Part shown: in pieces, positions 58,855 through 64,000 of the stretch
Position numbering within the stretch: position 1 is the stretch's first letter
How the letters are laid out: each line of letters opens with the position of its first letter
Assembly: GCA_013214025.1 (NCBI GenBank)
Contig: JABSRN010000011.1
Coordinates: forward strand, 1-64,000
DNA from: Polyangiaceae bacterium
Lineage (GTDB): Bacteria > Myxococcota_A > Polyangia > Polyangiales > Polyangiaceae
Length of the DNA: 64,000 bases
Direction of reading: 5' to 3'
Notes under the pieces: generated by a model
The model's input: the letters and a program-made list of their open reading frames with translations, nothing else
Database searches by the model: none
What the model was told of the DNA's origin: nothing
Program-made: the position numbers and the translations under genes

Positions 58855-60759
58855 CTAGCTGAGCCCTCGACGGCGGCGAGCTCGCTCAGCCTGTTCACGC
58901 AGTAGCGTCAACTCCTCGTCCAATTCTCCGGAGGCAGCGGCTCTCTCCAGTTCTTGAAGGGTTTCATTCTTCAGCCGATGGCCGTCCAGAACCTTCAATT
59001 TTTCTAAGTTGAGCTGTGCCTCGATCTTGGAGGAGTCGATGTCCGTGTGTCGGGGGGCCGCAAGACGGGCGGCGGCATAGCGGCGAATTTTCTCAGCGAG
59101 AGATTCGAGAAAACTCGTTACATCGAGGGAGCCGTCGGGCCCACGGTGAGTCCGTAGGGTAGCGACGGCTAGCGCAAGATCGCCTTCCAGCAGAGCGAGC
59201 GCGTCCTGGAGATCGTCGTCTTCAAGTAGCGCCGGAAAATCGAGCAAGGCGCCGAATATTTCAGTGGATACAGCCCCCTGAGGCGAGTGCGACCGCGCGC
59301 GGTGGGGCGGCTCGGCTCGCGGCGCTTGAGGCCCGGCGTCGTTCTCCGGATCGGAAAATCGGGTGGCGCTGCGAATTTTTTGAGATAGGGCACGGAGGGT
59401 CCTGGCGTCGGCGATTCCCAACCGCTCCGCGATACGATCCGCGTGGGCCTCCGCCATCGCACGTAACGCGGGGTCGTTTTCTTCCCGAATCAGCTCTGTG
59501 ACCTCGTTGATTTTCGCGGCTCGAGCCTGGGCGTCGTCGGCCGAAAATCCACTGTCAAGCGCCGACTCAATCAGGTGTTCCAGCAGACTCTTGGCGCCAT
59601 CGATACACGCTTTGAGTCCGTCGACTCCCCGCTCGCGAATCAGATCGTCCGGATCTTTGCCATCTGGGAGTCGACCGACCCGAGCGATGAGTCCGCAGTC
59701 CAGCACGGGACTACGAGCACTCTTGGTGGCGCGGCGACCGGCCTTGTCGCCGTCAAAGAGTAAGGTGATGTTTTGCGTGTAGCGCTTCACTTGCGCGGCT
59801 TGCTCTGGGGTGAAGGCAGTTCCCAGCGGAGCGACTACGTTGCGGATGCCGCGCGCGTGCAGGCTGACGACGTCGAAGTTCCCCTCCACCATGATGCAAC
59901 GGTCTTCGCGTCGTACCGCGTCGCGAGCTTGGTAGAGTCCGAATACCGCCGCGCGTTTCTGATAAACGGGGGACTCGGGAGAGTTCATATACTTGGCGGG
60001 CTCTTCGCCGGGCCGCCCCATTCTTTCGAGGCTGTGCTCGCGCAACGCGGCATCATCCGGTTCGTCCAATGCGCGACCGCTGAAGGCGATGACTCGACCT
60101 CGCAGATCCGTGACGGCGAACATGAGCCGATGTCGAAACTTGTCGAAGTGTCCGCCGCCGCTTCGACGGGGGCTCAATAGACCCACCTTTTCGGCGGCGG
60201 TGTGGCTCATGCCGATTTTACGCAAGTGCTTGCCCAGGCCATCCCAGGCGTAGGGTGCGTAGCCTAGGCGAAACGCCGCCATTGTCTCTTTGGTGAGCTC
60301 GTCTTTGACGTCCAAACCTCGACGCAGGATTTCGGCCTGTGCCAACTCCGCGCACGGCGCGGTCCGTAAACACTCTTCGAAAAAGGCGGCGGCAGCGTTC
60401 CCTACCTCGAATAATTCGTCCTTGCGGCGACGGGCTTCCTCTCGTTGCCTTCGATCTGCGTCGCTGATGTTTTCGACGATGGAGATGCCGGCGCGCTCAG
60501 CGAGATCCCGGATCGCCTCGACAAAAGACAGGCCTTCGGTTTCTTGGATGAATTTGATGGCGTCACCGGACGCCTGGCAGCCGAAGCAATGGTAAAAACC
60601 GCGCTCGTCGTTGACGTGAAAGCTTGGCGTCTTCTCCTTGTGAAAGGGGCACAAGCCGGTGGCGCTACGTCCCCGCTTCTGTAACTTGACGCGTTCGCCT
60701 ATCAGTACGCTCAACGTCGTTGACGACCGAACCTGGTCGATGGTGTCTTGGTCGATCAC
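58855..60759 (-). CDS. dnaG: DNA primase DnaG
   Basis: Synthesises RNA primers at the replication fork. The 634-residue protein has the N-terminal zinc-binding domain (CPFHKEKTPSFHV then YHCFGC), the RNA polymerase core with TLFDGDKAG-type TOPRIM aspartates (LLFDGDKAGRRATKSA) and the TOPRIM Glu in MVEGNFDVVSL, where many relatives have EGYMDV. The last 150 residues form the helicase-binding helical domain. GTG start at 60759. The gene converges with the zinc-ribbon/TPR gene (34 bases apart) and is divergent from the radical SAM gene. The usual macromolecular-synthesis neighbours rpsU and rpoD are not adjacent; rpsU lies about 18 kb away. Confidence 0.95.
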   Translation of the reverse strand: MIDQDTIDQVRSSTTLSVLIGERVKLQKRGRSATGLCPFHKEKTPSFHVNDERGFYHCFGCQASGDAIKFIQETEGLSFVEAIRDLAERAGISIVENISDADRRQREEARRRKDELFEVGNAAAAFFEECLRTAPCAELAQAEILRRGLDVKDELTKETMAAFRLGYAPYAWDGLGKHLRKIGMSHTAAEKVGLLSPRRSGGGHFDKFRHRLMFAVTDLRGRVIAFSGRALDEPDDAALREHSLERMGRPGEEPAKYMNSPESPVYQKRAAVFGLYQARDAVRREDRCIMVEGNFDVVSLHARGIRNVVAPLGTAFTPEQAAQVKRYTQNITLLFDGDKAGRRATKSARSPVLDCGLIARVGRLPDGKDPDDLIRERGVDGLKACIDGAKSLLEHLIESALDSGFSADDAQARAAKINEVTELIREENDPALRAMAEAHADRIAERLGIADARTLRALSQKIRSATRFSDPENDAGPQAPRAEPPHRARSHSPQGAVSTEIFGALLDFPALLEDDDLQDALALLEGDLALAVATLRTHRGPDGSLDVTSFLESLAEKIRRYAAARLAAPRHTDIDSSKIEAQLNLEKLKVLDGHRLKNETLQELERAAASGELDEELTLLREQAERARRRRGLS

Positions 60760-60983
60760 GCGACCGTCACTCCTGTCCCCGGGTCTGCCGTCCGCGAAGG
60801 AGACCCTGCAACTCAGAGTCGCGGCGATCGAAGCGTGCCGAGGGGGGAACAGAGTAGCTGAGCGACACGGTCGAATGAGACTCCGGCGCTTTGGGAGGAA
60901 TCACAAGCCCCTTGCTGCACTCTATGTGGCTGCGGGATGGCGCCCGACAGCCAGCTTGCTTGACCTGTTCAGATGTTCAGTTC

Positions 60984-62021
60984 ATGGTTTTCGCTGTGAA
61001 GCGGCTTGATGTCTCCAATCCCGACTCTCGTTTTCAGAGTCGCTCTGTGGAGTACTTTGACCGACAACCCACGCATTTGGAACTGTTCCACGATGAAAGC
61101 CGATCCATCGTGTCCAAGAACGACAGTCCCGATTTGGATTTTCGCTACAGCGTCAATCCCTATCGCGGGTGCATGCATGGCTGCGCCTACTGTTACGCGC
61201 GGCCGAGCCACGAATCCCTCGATTTCGGAGCCGGGACAGATTTCGAGAGAAAGATTGTACTCAAGCGAAACGCAGCCCATCTTCTGCGTCGCTTTTTTCA
61301 GGCCCCGAGTTGGCGGGGCGAACCCATCGTCTTCAGCGGTAACACTGATTGTTACCAGCCCATCGAGGCCACCGAAAAGCTGACGCTCGACTGTCTGCGT
61401 GTTTGCGAGGAATACCGGAATCCAGTGTTCATAATAACCAAGAGCTCGCTGATCGAGCGCGACATAAAACTGCTGGGCTCTCTGGCTCAGCTGACGGGTC
61501 TTGGCGTGGCCATCAGCATTCCTTTTTGGGATGCCCGGATGGCCCGCGCCATCGAGCCCTACGCCCCGACCCCCCAGCGACGCATCGCCACCATCGAGCG
61601 GCTTCGCAGTGCGGGTATCCATGTAACCGTAGCTGTCGCTCCGGTCATTCCGGGGCTGGCGGACGACCAGCTAGTGGATATCTTACGTGCGGCGGCCGGG
61701 GCGGGCGCCCAGCGCGCGTTCACGACCTATCTGCGGTTACCGAGAGCTGTCCGCGAGGTGTTCTTTCAATGTCTTCAGGAATACGCGCCGGATCGTGTCG
61801 CCAAGGTGAAAGCACGAGTGAGGGAGGCCCAAGGGCCGAGCGGCAGCCACCCGCGCTTCGGAGTACGCATGGAAGGTCAGGGCCCCTACGCTCAGGCCGT
61901 GCGTTCGCTGTTTCAGAACACTGCCCGAGAGCTCGGTTTAGAGACTGCAGGGAACAAGTTCTGGCGAGGATTTCGCCGCCCCGAACCGCTGCCGACTCAA
62001 CTGCAATTGTTCGGCCGATGA
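60984..62021 (+). CDS. Radical SAM protein of the PA0069/Rv2578c (SplB-like) family
   Basis: From ATG 60984 the product is 345 residues. The 4Fe-4S motif is CMHGCAYCYARP (C62, C66, C69), preceded by NPYRGC as in SplB-like proteins, then FSGNTDCYQPIEATEKLTLDC, ITKSSLIERDIKLL and SIPFWDARMARAIEPYAPTP. SplB-like enzymes repair spore photoproduct, but this non-sporulating branch has no established reaction. The frame is open upstream to 60891; homology begins near the chosen start, although no good ribosome binding site is visible. It is divergent from dnaG and 325 bases before atpD. Confidence 0.82.
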   Translation: MVFAVKRLDVSNPDSRFQSRSVEYFDRQPTHLELFHDESRSIVSKNDSPDLDFRYSVNPYRGCMHGCAYCYARPSHESLDFGAGTDFERKIVLKRNAAHLLRRFFQAPSWRGEPIVFSGNTDCYQPIEATEKLTLDCLRVCEEYRNPVFIITKSSLIERDIKLLGSLAQLTGLGVAISIPFWDARMARAIEPYAPTPQRRIATIERLRSAGIHVTVAVAPVIPGLADDQLVDILRAAAGAGAQRAFTTYLRLPRAVREVFFQCLQEYAPDRVAKVKARVREAQGPSGSHPRFGVRMEGQGPYAQAVRSLFQNTARELGLETAGNKFWRGFRRPEPLPTQLQLFGR

Positions 62022-63816
<1,795 letters not shown>

Positions 63817-63825
63817 TAGAACGTC

Positions 63826-64000
63826 ATGGCGGATGAAATCAGTCTAGAAATCGTGACCCCGGAGGGGCCGCAGATCTCTGTAATGGTGAGCGAGTTCACG
63901 GCCCCCAGTGTCGATGGCGAGTTTGGCGTGTTGGCAGGCCATCGTCCCTTGTTGGCTGCCACGCGTGCCGGCATCGTTTCCTATCGTCAGGGTGGGGAAG
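63826..64000 (+). CDS. atpC: F1 ATP synthase epsilon subunit (3' end outside window)
   Basis: The first 58 codons of the epsilon subunit are present, starting MADEISLEIVTPEGP, then VSEFTAPSVDGEFGVLAGHR and PLLAATRAGIVSY, the typical N-terminal beta-sandwich that contacts the gamma subunit and rotor. The ATG at 63826 lies nine bases after atpD, so the two genes form an atpDC pair. The C-terminal helical domain is beyond the window. Confidence 0.9.
   Translation, partial: MADEISLEIVTPEGPQISVMVSEFTAPSVDGEFGVLAGHRPLLAATRAGIVSYRQGGE

Overview
The window is GC-rich, densely coded chromosomal DNA from a Gram-negative bacterium. MurE carries the DNPR motif typical of meso-diaminopimelate ligases. 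A full division and cell-wall (dcw) cluster, very large TPR proteins, an MJ0042 zinc-ribbon membrane protein, an orphan B12-binding mutase subunit and a steroid-type oxygenase/acyl-CoA dehydrogenase operon together point to a deltaproteobacterial/Myxococcota-like organism. That placement is inferred from gene content; there is no rRNA or tRNA in the window to confirm it.

Layout. 1-1.2 kb: right part of an IS3-family element with a frameshifted orfB. 1.2-11.25 kb: a minus-strand catabolic operon read from a promoter near 11.25 kb (Rieske oxygenase, two acyl-CoA dehydrogenases, acyl-CoA ligase, two amidohydrolase-fold proteins, FAD oxidoreductase, then pcm). 11.4-14.7 kb: a DUF167 protein, a large exported protein of unknown function and a B12-binding small subunit. 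14.9-31.6 kb: the dcw cluster mraZ-rsmH-ftsL-ftsI-murE-murF-mraY-murD-ftsW-murG-murC-ftsQ-ftsA-ftsZ, with a promoter and an MraZ box in front and stop/start overlaps along most of its length; murB and ddl are absent. 31.6-32.2 kb: a non-coding stretch with strong inverted repeats. 32.2-35.3 kb: a CheY-like receiver, a 53-codon ORF coupled to a PilZ-domain gene, and acetyl-CoA synthetase. 35.3-40.7 kb: gamma-glutamyltranspeptidase, a MoaB-like protein, a palindrome-rich gap, an IS3 orfA remnant, a glycosyltransferase with a shortened end, DUF971 and ribosomal protein S21. 40.9-58.8 kb: an envelope/TPR region with an Asp-box protein, a small exported TPR protein, two giant translationally coupled TPR proteins sharing a C-terminal domain, a membrane-anchored parvulin-like protein, and a divergent 1480-residue protein with zinc ribbon, Pro/Gly region, membrane segment and TPRs. 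58.8-64 kb: dnaG, a radical SAM protein, atpD and the start of atpC.

How the genes work together. The catabolic operon looks able to hydroxylate a ring or terpenoid substrate, activate an acid as a CoA thioester and dehydrogenate it with a two-subunit dehydrogenase; the substrate is not determined. The dcw cluster makes lipid II and assembles the divisome. The strongest candidate for an undescribed system is the 43-58.8 kb group: two coupled giant TPR proteins, a parvulin-like protein that has lost its conserved histidines, and a divergent envelope-spanning zinc-ribbon/TPR protein.
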